This document shows positions 8,675-17,367 of a DNA stretch of 64,000 nucleotides, in pieces. Made by a program: the position numbers and the translations under genes. The stretch comes from Mesorhizobium sp. CA8. GTDB taxonomy: Bacteria; Pseudomonadota; Alphaproteobacteria; Rhizobiales; Rhizobiaceae. The notes under the pieces were generated by a model. The model was given only the letters and a program-made list of their open reading frames with translations, had not been told where the DNA came from and made no database searches. The DNA is taken from contig NZ_JAIUHG010000021.1 of assembly GCF_020164955.1 (NCBI RefSeq), positions 59,990-123,989 on the forward strand. Reading direction: 5' to 3'. Every line of letters starts with the position of its first letter. Position 1 is the first letter of the stretch.

Positions 8675-9025
8675 CTATCGCCCTGCGCCCGGATCGTTCT
8701 CCAGCAGGATCGGCTTGCCATGCGGTGTGGCGTGCGCGGCGCGTTCCCAGGCGGCGGCCAGTTCATCCACCTCGCCCTTGCCGGCGACACCCTTCCTGGA
8801 CAAAAGCTTCTCCAGCGCCGCCAACCAATGTTCGCAGTAGTCGTGACCGTCCGTTGCCGTGCCTGGCTGCTTCACCTCGGCCGAAAGCGCCTCCGCCCAC
8901 TCGCTCCACGAGAACAGGCCCTTGTCGTGCAGCGCAACCGTCAGGGCGAAGGCTTCGGCCTGCCACGGCTCGGCGAAGACCGGCTCATCGAAACCGGCCG
9001 GCAACGCGCCTTCATGCCGGCTCAA
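8675..9025 (-). CDS. Nitrile hydratase accessory/activator protein
   Basis: The 116-residue product resembles the small activators encoded beside nitrile hydratase genes, which are built like the N-terminal domain of the beta subunit (FDEPVFAEPWQAEAFALTVA, then WSEWAEALSAEV and YCEHWLAALEKLL). Such proteins help load cobalt into the alpha subunit or exchange subunits during maturation. The apparent start is TTG at 9023-9025, preceded by GGGAG eight bases away and overlapping the end of the beta gene by 14 bp, which implies translational coupling. An ATG overlapping the beta stop as ATGA is in the wrong frame. It is the last gene of the three-gene operon. Confidence 0.85.
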   Translation of the reverse strand: MSRHEGALPAGFDEPVFAEPWQAEAFALTVALHDKGLFSWSEWAEALSAEVKQPGTATDGHDYCEHWLAALEKLLSRKGVAGKGEVDELAAAWERAAHATPHGKPILLENDPGAGR

Positions 9026-9671
9026 GATAGCTCTCCCAGGCATCGATCGAGACGCTGAGCGTCGGGTCGGCGCGCTCGCCCCAGATTTCGGGCCCGTCGA
9101 AGACCACGGTGTAGACCCGTTGCGGGTTTTCACCCTTGCCGTGTGCGTTGGTGTCGGGGAAGACGAAGCCGTCGCGCACCGCCTCGATCGTCCCGCTTTT
9201 GCCGCGCGCATAGCGCGGCAGGCGCGTATGGCCGGTCGGGTTGAAATTCTTGGTGCGCACCCGATCGCCCGCCCGAAAACGCGCCGGCGTGGCGACTGGC
9301 CGGTCGCACGGCCCGCCCTTGGCTAGCACCGCCGGTACATCCGCCGCCTTCAGCACTCTCTTCGGCGTCGCGGCGGCATCGACGGCCTTGCCGGCGGCAA
9401 GGTCGCGCTCGGTGACGAAGCCGTGGCGTTTCAGGAGCGTTTCCAGCGCCTTGATCCATACCTGGTAGTAGCTCGAGGAATAATAGTCGGCGGGGTGCAG
9501 CGATTCCCGCGCATGCCGGCTCTCGTCGATGTTCCAGGCGCCCATGGACCCGGCGGTGAGTGTCACGCCGAGCGCCCGTCTTTCCCATGCAGCGTGGAAA
9601 TAAGGCTCGTCCTTTTCCGGCGCGACCGGCCCAAAACCCATCTGCCCGCCGAGATCCTGCGGCCCGTTCAT
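9012..9671 (-). CDS. nthB: Nitrile hydratase beta subunit
   Basis: The beta subunit pairs with alpha to convert nitriles to amides in the cytoplasm. The 219-residue protein begins MNGPQDLGGQMGFGPV, a well conserved beta N-terminus. It contains FHAAWERRALGVTLTAG and YYQVWIKALETLL, and ends with the SH3-like barrel (FRAGDRVRTKNFNPTGHTRLPRY ... GKSGTIEAVRDG) that covers the active site. The ATG at 9671 overlaps the alpha stop by four bases (ATGA). The frame stays open upstream to 9950 in the alpha gene, but that part has no family resemblance. The accessory gene overlaps its 3' end. Confidence 0.95.
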   Translation of the reverse strand: MNGPQDLGGQMGFGPVAPEKDEPYFHAAWERRALGVTLTAGSMGAWNIDESRHARESLHPADYYSSSYYQVWIKALETLLKRHGFVTERDLAAGKAVDAAATPKRVLKAADVPAVLAKGGPCDRPVATPARFRAGDRVRTKNFNPTGHTRLPRYARGKSGTIEAVRDGFVFPDTNAHGKGENPQRVYTVVFDGPEIWGERADPTLSVSIDAWESYLEPA

Positions 9672-10285
9672 GCCGGTTCCCCTTCCGGCTTTCTGGCAAG
9701 CGCGGTGCCGATCATCGCGTCGCGGCTGACCAGTTCGGCGAGCTGCTCTTCGCTCCAGCCCTCGGTCCCCTTGGGACGCATCGGCACCACCAGGTAGCGA
9801 AGCTCGGCCGTCGAATCCCAGACGCGGATTTTCTTTTCCGCCGGCAGTGTCAGCCCGAACTCCTCCAGCACGCCGCGCGGATCGATCACCGCCCGCGAGC
9901 GGTAAGGCGGCGCCTTGTACCAGACCGGCGGCAGGCCGAGCACCGACCACGGATAACAGGAGCAGAGCGTGCAGACGACGAGATTGTGCGTCTCATCGGT
10001 GTTGAACACGGCCTGCATGTGCTCGCCCTGGCGGCCGGTGTAGCCCAGCGAGGCGATCGCGGCCGTGGCGTCGCGCTTGAGCCATTCGGCATAGTCAGGA
10101 TCGTTCCAGGCCTTCGCCACCACCCGCGCGCCATTGCGCGGGCCGATCTTCGTCTCATAGGTGTCGACGATGACGTCGATGGCAGCAGGGTCAATCAGGC
10201 CCTTTTGGGTCAGGATCGTCTCCAGCGCGCGCACGCGCGCCGCGAACGGATCGAGCTCGTTGTCGTGGTCATGATCATGGGACAT
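9668..10285 (-). CDS. nthA: Nitrile hydratase alpha subunit, cobalt type
   Basis: The alpha subunit holds the metal centre. The claw motif CTLCSC spans residues 105-110 in the expected VVCTLCSCYPW context. Threonine at its second position is the hallmark of cobalt-type enzymes (iron types have serine), and two of the cysteines are normally oxidised. The 205-residue length is normal. The N-terminus is unusually His/Asp rich (MSHDHDHDNE), possibly metal-binding. I use ATG 10285; a GTG two codons earlier is possible. It heads an operon of alpha, beta and accessory genes with overlapping ends. No amidase or cobalt permease gene, often found nearby, is seen. Confidence 0.96.
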   Translation of the reverse strand: MSHDHDHDNELDPFAARVRALETILTQKGLIDPAAIDVIVDTYETKIGPRNGARVVAKAWNDPDYAEWLKRDATAAIASLGYTGRQGEHMQAVFNTDETHNLVVCTLCSCYPWSVLGLPPVWYKAPPYRSRAVIDPRGVLEEFGLTLPAEKKIRVWDSTAELRYLVVPMRPKGTEGWSEEQLAELVSRDAMIGTALARKPEGEPA

Positions 10286-10349
10286 GGCCACAGACTAGGA
10301 TCGGTTGCGGCCGGCCGCAAGCGCCGCGGCTTGGGCCAGCCGGAGCGAT

Positions 10350-13300
10350 CTACTCGGCCGCCGTCTTCTGCGGCTCGGGTTCGCCATCGAACAGCGAGCG
10401 TTGCTCGCCGCTTTCCACCACATGCAGCGCCGGCCGGCTCTTCCTCGACGAGAAGCCGAGCAGCCAGCCGGAGAAATTCTCGAAATAGACGTAGATCACC
10501 GGCGTCACGAACAGCGTCAGCGCCTGCGAGGCGAGCAGACCGCCGACCACCGCGACACCGAGCGGCTGCCGAAGCTCGGCGCTGGCGCCGGTGCCGAGCG
10601 CGATCGGGAATGTGCCCATCAACGCGGCCAGCGTCGTCATCATGATCGGCCGGAAGCGCATCAGGCAGGCTTTGTGAATGGAGTCCTTCGCCGACATGCC
10701 TTGTCGCCTGAGCTCCAGCGCGACATCGACCATCATGATGCCGTTCTTCTTGACGATGCCGATCAGCATCAGGATGCCGATCACCGCGATCACCGACAGA
10801 TCCATGCCGGCGAAGCGCAGCGCCACCACCGCGCCGAGCACCGCCGACGGCAGGCCGGTGAGAATGGTGAGCGGGTGGATGAAGCTCTCATAGAGCATGC
10901 CGAGCACGATATAGATCGTCAGGATCGCGCCGCCGATCAGCAGGCCTTGGTTGGCCAGCGAATCCTGGAAGGTCTTGGCCGTGCCGGCAAAGCTGGTCGA
11001 GATCTCCTTCGGCATGCCGATCTGGTCTTTGAGCTGGTCGATGCGGGTCACCGTGTCACCGAGCGACACGCCCTGCGGCAGGTTGTAGGAGATCGTCACC
11101 GCCGGAAGCTGGCCAAGCTGATTGACCGTCAGCGCGCCGGCCGTGCGATCGACATGCGCGAAGGCGCCGAGAGGCACAAGGCTGCCGCTCGCCGTCCGCA
11201 TCTGGATGGCGAGCATCCGCTCGGGCGACCATTCGATCTTGGGATCGAGCTCGGTGATGACCTCATAGCTGTCGGCCGAACCGAAGATCGTCGAAACCTG
11301 GTCGGTGCCGAAGCCGCCATAGAGGGCGGAACGCAGCGTGTCGGTGTCGATGCCGAGCTGGGCGGCCTTGTCGCGGTCGATCACCAGCGAGGCCTGCAAT
11401 GCGTTGTTCTGCAGGTCGCTGGTGACGTCGGTGAACATCGTATGGTCCGCCGCCATCGCGTCGTTCAGCTTCTGCGCCCAGATGTCGGTCTGGCGGGTAT
11501 CCAGGCCCTGCACCACGAGCTGATAGGCGCTGGCCGACGACCGCGAGCCGAGCCGCAGGTTCTGCACCGGCTGCATGTACGTCTCGATGCCCGCCACGCC
11601 GGCCAGCTGGTGTCTCAGATCCGAAAGCACCTTCTCGATATTGGGCCGCTGATCCTTGCCCTTGAGCTGGACGAAGAGCTGGCCCTGGTTGAGCGCGTTG
11701 TTGCCGCTGCCCGCCGACCAGGCCACATGGTCGACATAGGGCGACTTCGAGAACACGCTTGCCACCTGCCCTTGCAGCTTCGCCATGGCATCGAACGAGA
11801 TGTCCTGACGCGCGATCGTGGTCACCGATATCTGGCCGATATCCTCCTGGGGAAAGAATCCCTTCGGCGAGACCTGGATCACCCACACCGACGCCGCGGC
11901 GGTCGCGATGAAGACGAGGAACACCAGGAAAGTATTTCGCAGGCAGAAGCCCAGGATCCGGTCGTAGCCGCGCGTGATGAGGTCCGGCTTATGACCGGGG
12001 GCGTGCTTTTCGCGATCGGCCTTGGTCACCGACAACAGGCGCGAGCAGAGCATCGGCGTCAGAGTCAGCGACACGAACATCGAGGCCAGGATGGCGACGG
12101 TCACCACGACCGCGAATTCGTTGAAGATGCGGCCGATGACGCCGCCCATCAGAAGCACCGGTATGAACACCGCCACCAGCGAGATCGAGATCGAGATGAT
12201 GGTGAAGCCGATTTCGCGCGCGCCCTTCAGCGCCGCGTCGAAAGCCGGCAGCCCATCTTCTTCCATATGACGGAAGATGTTTTCCAGCATGACGATGGCG
12301 TCGTCGACGACAAGGCCGACGGCTAAGGTCAATCCCATCAGCGAGATGTTGTCGATCGAAAAGCCGAACAGGAACATCGCGCCAAGCGTGGCGATCAGCG
12401 AGATCGGCACCGCCACCGCCGGGATGATCGTCGCCGTCACCCGGCGCAGGAACACGAAGATCACCAGCACCACCAGCGCGATGGTCAAGAGCAGCGTGAA
12501 CTGAACGTCGTCGACCGCCTGGCGGATCGATGTCGAGCGGTCGTTGAGCAGCTTGATCTGGGCGGCGGCCGGCATCTGCTCCTGGAAGGACGGCAGCATC
12601 GCCTTGACTTTGTCGACGACGTCGACGGTATTGGCGTCGGGCTGGCGCTGCACGGCCATGATGATCGCGCGCGTGCCGTCATACCAGCTCGCCGTCGTCG
12701 TGGTCTGCACGGAATCGACGACGCGCGTCACGTCGCCCAGCCGCACCGGACGGCCGTTCTTGGTGGCGATGATGAGGTTGGAGAAGCCGGCGGCGTCGGT
12801 GAGCTGCGTGTTGGCGGTAATCGTCAGCTGCTGCTTGTTGTTCTGCAGCACGCCGAGCGGGGTGTTGCTGTTGGCCGAGGTGATCGCAGCCTGCAGCTGA
12901 TCGATCGAGATGCCGCGCGCGGCGAGCGCGGTCGGATCGATCTGGATGCGCACGGCATATTTCTGCTGCCCGAAGATCGAGACCTGCGCAACGCCGTCGA
13001 TGGTCGACAGCGAAGGCGAGATGACGTTTTCCGCGAAGGCGTCGAGATCCGTCAGTGGGACCGTGTCGCTCACCAACGACATCAGGAGGATCGGCGCATC
13101 GGCGGGATTGACCTTGCGATAGCTTGGCGGCGAGGTCATTTCCGGGGGCAGCGATTTTTGCGTTCGCGCGATCGCTGCCTGCACGTCGGCGGCGGCGGCA
13201 TCGATGTCGCGGTTGAGCACGAACTGGATGGCGATCGAGGTCTGGCCGAGCGAATTGGTGGTCGAGATCGAATCGATGCCGGCGATGGTCGCGAATTGCT

Positions 13301-13502
13301 TGATCAGCGGCGTCGCCACCGACGTCGCCATCGTCTCGGGCGAAGCGCCGGGCAGGCTGGCCGAAACGTTGACCACCGGAAATTCGGCGCTGGGCAGCGC
13401 CGCAACCGGCAAGAACTTGTAGGCAAAAATACCGCCCAGAATGAGGGCGAATGACATCAGAAGGGTGGCGACAGGCTTGCGGATGCAGAATTCGGAGATC
13501 AT
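10350..13502 (-). CDS. RND multidrug efflux permease (HAE1 family, MdtB/MdtC-like)
   Basis: This inner-membrane proton/drug antiporter has 1050 residues. The fold is one membrane helix, a large periplasmic porter loop, six helices, a second loop and five more helices. The TM4 proton-relay pair appears in VGLVVDDAIVMLENI, and the TM10 lysine in GIVKKNGIMMVD. Resemblance is closest to the MdtB/MdtC and MuxB/MuxC group. Its start overlaps the stop of the adaptor gene by four bases (ATGA), so the two are coupled. No outer-membrane TolC-type gene or local regulator is adjacent, so the pump must borrow a channel encoded elsewhere. Substrates cannot be deduced. Confidence 0.96.
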   Translation of the reverse strand: MISEFCIRKPVATLLMSFALILGGIFAYKFLPVAALPSAEFPVVNVSASLPGASPETMATSVATPLIKQFATIAGIDSISTTNSLGQTSIAIQFVLNRDIDAAAADVQAAIARTQKSLPPEMTSPPSYRKVNPADAPILLMSLVSDTVPLTDLDAFAENVISPSLSTIDGVAQVSIFGQQKYAVRIQIDPTALAARGISIDQLQAAITSANSNTPLGVLQNNKQQLTITANTQLTDAAGFSNLIIATKNGRPVRLGDVTRVVDSVQTTTTASWYDGTRAIIMAVQRQPDANTVDVVDKVKAMLPSFQEQMPAAAQIKLLNDRSTSIRQAVDDVQFTLLLTIALVVLVIFVFLRRVTATIIPAVAVPISLIATLGAMFLFGFSIDNISLMGLTLAVGLVVDDAIVMLENIFRHMEEDGLPAFDAALKGAREIGFTIISISISLVAVFIPVLLMGGVIGRIFNEFAVVVTVAILASMFVSLTLTPMLCSRLLSVTKADREKHAPGHKPDLITRGYDRILGFCLRNTFLVFLVFIATAAASVWVIQVSPKGFFPQEDIGQISVTTIARQDISFDAMAKLQGQVASVFSKSPYVDHVAWSAGSGNNALNQGQLFVQLKGKDQRPNIEKVLSDLRHQLAGVAGIETYMQPVQNLRLGSRSSASAYQLVVQGLDTRQTDIWAQKLNDAMAADHTMFTDVTSDLQNNALQASLVIDRDKAAQLGIDTDTLRSALYGGFGTDQVSTIFGSADSYEVITELDPKIEWSPERMLAIQMRTASGSLVPLGAFAHVDRTAGALTVNQLGQLPAVTISYNLPQGVSLGDTVTRIDQLKDQIGMPKEISTSFAGTAKTFQDSLANQGLLIGGAILTIYIVLGMLYESFIHPLTILTGLPSAVLGAVVALRFAGMDLSVIAVIGILMLIGIVKKNGIMMVDVALELRRQGMSAKDSIHKACLMRFRPIMMTTLAALMGTFPIALGTGASAELRQPLGVAVVGGLLASQALTLFVTPVIYVYFENFSGWLLGFSSRKSRPALHVVESGEQRSLFDGEPEPQKTAAE

Positions 13503-14782
13503 TGGCTCGCCCCGCTGGCCTTGTCGGCCTCCGCGACCTTGGGCGATGCCTGACCGCCGGATCCGGCCGCGGCTTTGCCTTCATGCACCGCCGCGCCGTT
13601 TTTCAACCGCGTCTGGCCTTCGACGACGACCTTCTCGCCGCTCTTGAGGCCATCGCTGATGGCGCTGTTTTGGCCCTCCGTCAGCGCCACCTGCACCGGC
13701 CGCATCTCGACGGTGTTGTCGGGCTTGACCACATAAACGAAGGGTCCTTTCTGGCTGGGCTGCACCGCGACCGTCGGAACCGAGGTCATCTGCGGCATCA
13801 TGCCGGCCTCGAGCACCACGTTCACATATTGCCCGGGCCACAACGAAAGATCCGGATTCGGTATGCTCGCCCGCGTGGCGATGGTGCCGGAGGCCGTATC
13901 GACGCTGGAATCGACGAAATCGAGCGTGCCCTTGCCGATCGGCGTGGGATCGCCATTCTTGGTCAGCGTCACGTCGCCTTGCTGTGGGTCGGCGAGCGCC
14001 TTATGCAAAAGGGCAAGATTGCTCTCGGGCAGCGTGAAGTTCACCTGCAGCGGATCCATCTGCGTGATGGTGACCAGCGGCGTCGAGCTGCTCGAGTTGC
14101 CGTTGCTGGTGGTGACGAGATCGCCGACCGAGACGTTGATGGCGCCGAGCCGGCCCGAGATCGGCGCCGTAATCGTTGCATAGCTCAATTGCACGGTATC
14201 GGCATCGATGGTCGCCTTGTCGGCATCGATGGTGGCGGCCGCAGCCTTCTGCGCCGCCAGCGCCTGATCGTAGGTCTGCTGCGTGCCGGCCTGCTTGGCG
14301 ACGAGATCCTTGGCGCGCTGCAGATCGGCCTGGGCGCTCACCAGCATCGCCTGGTCCTTGGTGAGCTGCGCCTGATCCTTGGCGAGCTGCGCCTTCAGCG
14401 CACGGTCATCGAGCGAAATGAGCAGATCGCCGGCCTTGACCATCTGCCCGTCCTTGACCGCGATCGACACGATCTGGCTGGAGACACGGGCATTGATATT
14501 GACCACCTCCGGTGACGAGACGAAGCCGATGGCATAGCGGCGGATCGGAAAATCGGCGGTCGTCGCGGTGGCGGAGACGATCGAGGCCGAACGCGGACCT
14601 TTCGCATTGTCCGGGGCACCGGCCGCTTTGTCGCCGCTCGACGTCTTGTCCGAGGTGGCCACGCTGGCCTGCTTGCCCGAAATCAGCTGCTGGACCTTGG
14701 CCAACGTCGTGGGCGAAAGATAGAGCCCGGCGCCCGCCAGGCAGGCGACCGCAACAACTGCAAAGGCGATTTTTCCGCGCAT
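13499..14782 (-). CDS. RND efflux periplasmic adaptor (membrane fusion protein)
   Basis: This MdtA/AcrA-like adaptor of about 427 residues links the RND permease to an outer-membrane channel. It has an N-terminal hydrophobic anchor (KIAFAVVAVACLAGAGLYL) with no convincing lipobox, a lipoyl half-motif around VKDGQMVKAGDLLISLDD, a long alpha-helical hairpin rich in Lys, Gln and Ala, then beta-barrel segments (ATITAPISGRLGAINVSVGD). The ATG at 14782 is used; a TTG at 14788 has a better-spaced AGAAGG and is possible. It is the first gene of the two-gene pump operon. The C-terminus is an Ala/Gly/Ser-rich tail of about 30 residues. Confidence 0.93.
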   Translation of the reverse strand: MRGKIAFAVVAVACLAGAGLYLSPTTLAKVQQLISGKQASVATSDKTSSGDKAAGAPDNAKGPRSASIVSATATTADFPIRRYAIGFVSSPEVVNINARVSSQIVSIAVKDGQMVKAGDLLISLDDRALKAQLAKDQAQLTKDQAMLVSAQADLQRAKDLVAKQAGTQQTYDQALAAQKAAAATIDADKATIDADTVQLSYATITAPISGRLGAINVSVGDLVTTSNGNSSSSTPLVTITQMDPLQVNFTLPESNLALLHKALADPQQGDVTLTKNGDPTPIGKGTLDFVDSSVDTASGTIATRASIPNPDLSLWPGQYVNVVLEAGMMPQMTSVPTVAVQPSQKGPFVYVVKPDNTVEMRPVQVALTEGQNSAISDGLKSGEKVVVEGQTRLKNGAAVHEGKAAAGSGGQASPKVAEADKASGASQ

Positions 14783-15007
14783 CGACAAATAAACCTTCTA
14801 CCCGACGCGCCGATACCGGTGGTCCATTGTAGCTCGCTTCACGACCTCGTGCCGCGATTTTCGTGGAGTAGATAGGACAAGGCTTTGGCGGAAAAGGGCC
14901 AAAACGGGGCATTACGAAGATTTAATGTGCACTGCACAATGGCTAGGCAGCCGGCTAACGAGGCCAGCGACGCCTCTGCGACCGATCCAAAGACTATCAG
15001 ATGTGTT

Positions 15008-15130
15008 GATATTCAGGTCAGGCCGCGCCGAAAATGGTGGATTCCGAGAACCGGAGCGGAGCGTACTTTTCGTACGTGAGCACCGGAAGCGCAGGAAGCC
15101 GCCATTTGCAGCCGGCCTCACCTGAATATC
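15008..15130. repeat. Dispersed palindromic element, family 2, copy 1
   Basis: The gap between the adaptor gene and lysE (14783-15137) holds this 123-bp element and no gene I can support. GATATTCAGGT at 15008 pairs with ACCTGAATATC ending at 15130. The core contains CGGAGCGGAGCG, then TACGTGAGCACCGGAAGC, then GGCCTCA near the right end. The same core, order and bounding palindrome recur at 27791-27921. The structure resembles the RIME/Bru-RS class of short mosaic repeats in Rhizobiales, though I cannot confirm the family name. Confidence 0.75.
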
Positions 15131-15137
15131 GGCATAT

Positions 15138-15734
15138 CTAACGGAGCATCGGCCACAGCGTCGCGGCCAGCAGCACGCCCATGGCGATGTTGAACCATTT
15201 CAGCCGCACCGGATCCGACAGGAAGCCGCGCAGCGCCGTGCCGAAGCCGGCCCACACCGAAACGCTGGGCAGGTTGACGATGGTGAAGGCGATCGAGATC
15301 AGCGCCACCGAGATGAATGGGTGATCGGCATTGGTGTAGACGGCCATCGCGGTGATCGCCATCACCCATGCCTTGGGGTTGACCCACTGGAAGGCGGCGG
15401 CGTCGATGAAGCGCATCGGCCGGCCCTGCGCCCCTTTTCCGTCGCTTATCGAGCGCGACATGGCGATCTTCCAGGCGAGGTAGAGCAGGTAGACGGCGCC
15501 GGCGATCTTCAGCGCCGTATGCAGCGCCGGCACCGCGGTCAACACCGCGCCGAGCCCGAAGCCGACGGCCAGCAGCAGGACCAGAAAGCCGATGCTGATG
15601 CCCAGCATATGCGGAACCGTCCTGGCGATGCCGAAATTGACGCCGGAAGCGAGCAGCATGAGGTTGTTCGGCCCCGGCGTGATCGAAGTCACGAAGGCAT
15701 AGACCAACAGGGCGAGGAATGTGTCGAGCGACAT
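15138..15734 (-). CDS. LysE/RhtB-family amino-acid exporter
   Basis: A 198-residue inner-membrane protein with about six hydrophobic helices. It begins MSLDTFLALLVYAFVTSITPGPNN, where TPGPNN is the diagnostic LysE/RhtB motif. FQWVNPKAWVMAITAMAVYT is the conserved mid-protein segment. These carriers expel amino acids or homoserine-like compounds by proton antiport. The ATG at 15734 begins four bases after the end of the orphan gene upstream; no good ribosome site is visible, so coupling to that gene is plausible. A family 2 repeat lies just beyond its stop. Confidence 0.92.
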   Translation of the reverse strand: MSLDTFLALLVYAFVTSITPGPNNLMLLASGVNFGIARTVPHMLGISIGFLVLLLAVGFGLGAVLTAVPALHTALKIAGAVYLLYLAWKIAMSRSISDGKGAQGRPMRFIDAAAFQWVNPKAWVMAITAMAVYTNADHPFISVALISIAFTIVNLPSVSVWAGFGTALRGFLSDPVRLKWFNIAMGVLLAATLWPMLR

Positions 15735-15738
15735 GTTA

Positions 15739-16710
15739 TTAGAACATGGGCCCACTTGATGGGTGAAGGCCGGTTCCTTCCAACAGTCCCATAAAGCCAA
15801 GCCAACCCTTTATCTTAAACCCAGGTTTAATTTGATATGTCGCGGTATGGTGGCTTCCGGCCGGAAAAGTGGAAGACTTTAGGCGAGTATGCAAATCTTC
15901 CGTGTCAATTTCCACTATAAACCCTTCATATTCGAAGTGTTTCAGGTCTGACAAAAAACCATATTCACTATTCGGGAATATTTCCTTGAATTTCTTGTTA
16001 TATATGGGTTGAAAATAACGTATAAGGCCCGCCTCTACAATTTGAGTCATCTCTTTGTCGCCGATGGGGTTATCAAGCGCTTTCATGAGTCGCTCTCGAT
16101 CGCGCTCGTCACCAATTAACGACTTGTCTCGCCCGTCGAAAGTTATGAAGACTTGGTTGTTGTCCTGATATTGAAAGCCATAGACGTACACGTCGGTGTC
16201 CGGGGAATCCGCAGCATTTTCTGCCACAATCCTCTGAAGCGTTTCGTGTCTCAACAAACGGTCAATCACGTTGCGTTGTCCGTCGGCACCGTATGCCTGA
16301 CCAATATATACGACCTCATGGATTCGAGCTTCTGGGAATTTTCCATTAAGCATCCAAAGCATCGGAAAGTCTCCGCCAGTTGGCCCTTTATCCGAAACCA
16401 TTCTGAAGTTTCGCCCACCGCCATCTGTCGCTTCAAATTCCTTTATTCCCCAATCTTCCGGGAAACCGAAATCATGGAATTTTTCTGAGAAATCATGCCC
16501 AACCTTCACAGTGTAGGTCACTTTCGCGCCGTCGAATTTTATCGAACTGGGGACCAATCTCACCCGCCGGGCACGGACGATCACATAGATATGAAATTGG
16601 TCAATCCACTCGATTTCTCTCGCTTTTTCCAGTCGATGCGGAGGCAGAAAAAAACAACGCGACGAGCAAAAGCCGGCCGTAAAATTGGTTACAAAAGCGT
16701 CCTCGGTCAT
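15739..16710 (-). CDS. Orphan protein with a GIY-YIG-like core; A+T-rich, probably acquired
   Basis: I do not recognise a named family. The 323-residue protein carries a pattern like the GIY-YIG nuclease fold. HEVVYIGQAY lies at 131-140, R146, R151 and H155 follow in RNVIDRLLRH, and a glutamate sits at 226 in EAGLIRYFQPIYN, where the metal-binding glutamate and the closing YN of the fold are expected. Regions before 120 and after 250 look like additional domains without recognised motifs. Base composition is far more A+T-rich (roughly 40-48% G+C by eye) than its neighbours, suggesting transfer. The ATG overlaps the ilvN stop as TGATG, and its stop lies four bases before lysE. Nuclease activity is an inference only. 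Confidence 0.6.
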   Translation of the reverse strand: MTEDAFVTNFTAGFCSSRCFFLPPHRLEKAREIEWIDQFHIYVIVRARRVRLVPSSIKFDGAKVTYTVKVGHDFSEKFHDFGFPEDWGIKEFEATDGGGRNFRMVSDKGPTGGDFPMLWMLNGKFPEARIHEVVYIGQAYGADGQRNVIDRLLRHETLQRIVAENAADSPDTDVYVYGFQYQDNNQVFITFDGRDKSLIGDERDRERLMKALDNPIGDKEMTQIVEAGLIRYFQPIYNKKFKEIFPNSEYGFLSDLKHFEYEGFIVEIDTEDLHTRLKSSTFPAGSHHTATYQIKPGFKIKGWLGFMGLLEGTGLHPSSGPMF

Positions 16711-17285
16711 CACATTCCCTGCGGGCCGCGGTTCATCGCGGCGACGCCGGTGCGGCAGATCTCGACTAGGCCGAGCGGCTTCATGATGGCAATGAACTGG
16801 TCGAGCTTGGACCCCTTGCCGGTGATCTCGAAGATGAAATGCTCGGTGTTGGCGTCGATGACCGAGGCGCGGAAAGCATCGGCGAGACGAAGCGCCTCGA
16901 CCCGGGCGTCGCCTGTGCCGGCGACCTTGACCAGCGCGAGCTCCCGTTCCAGGGGCCGCTCCTGGCCAAGCTCTTGCGAACGGACGGTCAGGTCGACCAC
17001 CCGGTGCACCGGCACGATGCGCTCGAGCTGATGCTTGATCTGCTCCATCACATGCGGCGTGCCGCGCGTCACGATGGTGATGCGCGATAGATGCTTCTCA
17101 TGCTCGGTCTCGGAAACGGTAAGGCTCTCGATATTGTAGCCGCGACCGGAGAACAGGCCGATGACGCGGGCAAGCACGCCCGGCTCGTTGTCGACCAACA
17201 CTGAAAGCGTGTGCGTTTCCGGCTTCTCGGTTTCCTTGGCGATGAAATAGGCGGAGCCGGTCGGTTGAAGGTGCTGTGCGTTCAT
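16710..17285 (-). CDS. ilvN: Acetolactate synthase regulatory (small) subunit
   Basis: This 191-residue protein is the valine-sensing small subunit of acetolactate synthase, sometimes named ilvH. It contains an N-terminal ACT domain (HTLSVLVDNEPGVLARVIGLFSGRGYNIESL) and a C-terminal ACT-like half (FIFEITGKGSKLDQFIAIMKPLGLVEICRTG). It activates the large subunit and confers feedback inhibition. It follows ilvB by 82 bp on the same strand, the normal order. Unusually, its stop codon overlaps the start of an A+T-rich orphan gene. Length is typical for Alphaproteobacteria. Confidence 0.97.
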   Translation of the reverse strand: MNAQHLQPTGSAYFIAKETEKPETHTLSVLVDNEPGVLARVIGLFSGRGYNIESLTVSETEHEKHLSRITIVTRGTPHVMEQIKHQLERIVPVHRVVDLTVRSQELGQERPLERELALVKVAGTGDARVEALRLADAFRASVIDANTEHFIFEITGKGSKLDQFIAIMKPLGLVEICRTGVAAMNRGPQGM

Positions 17286-17367
17286 AAGGTGAATCTCGAT
17301 TTCAGACTTTTGAGCTAATTCTCTGTTTGCGCACGGCTTTCTCTCGATAGCCCCGCCTTGATGGCTG

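Noticed and set aside
10305..12326. Very long open frame opposite the RND permease (and similar ones opposite kup, herA-like and ilvB)
   Set aside because: Arg/Gly/Asp/His-rich, no domain, no ribosome site; typical third-position GC shadow of a real gene.
15739..16710. Prophage or integrative element around the A+T-rich gene
   Set aside because: No integrase, tRNA target, direct repeats or phage genes flank it; only one gene is atypical.
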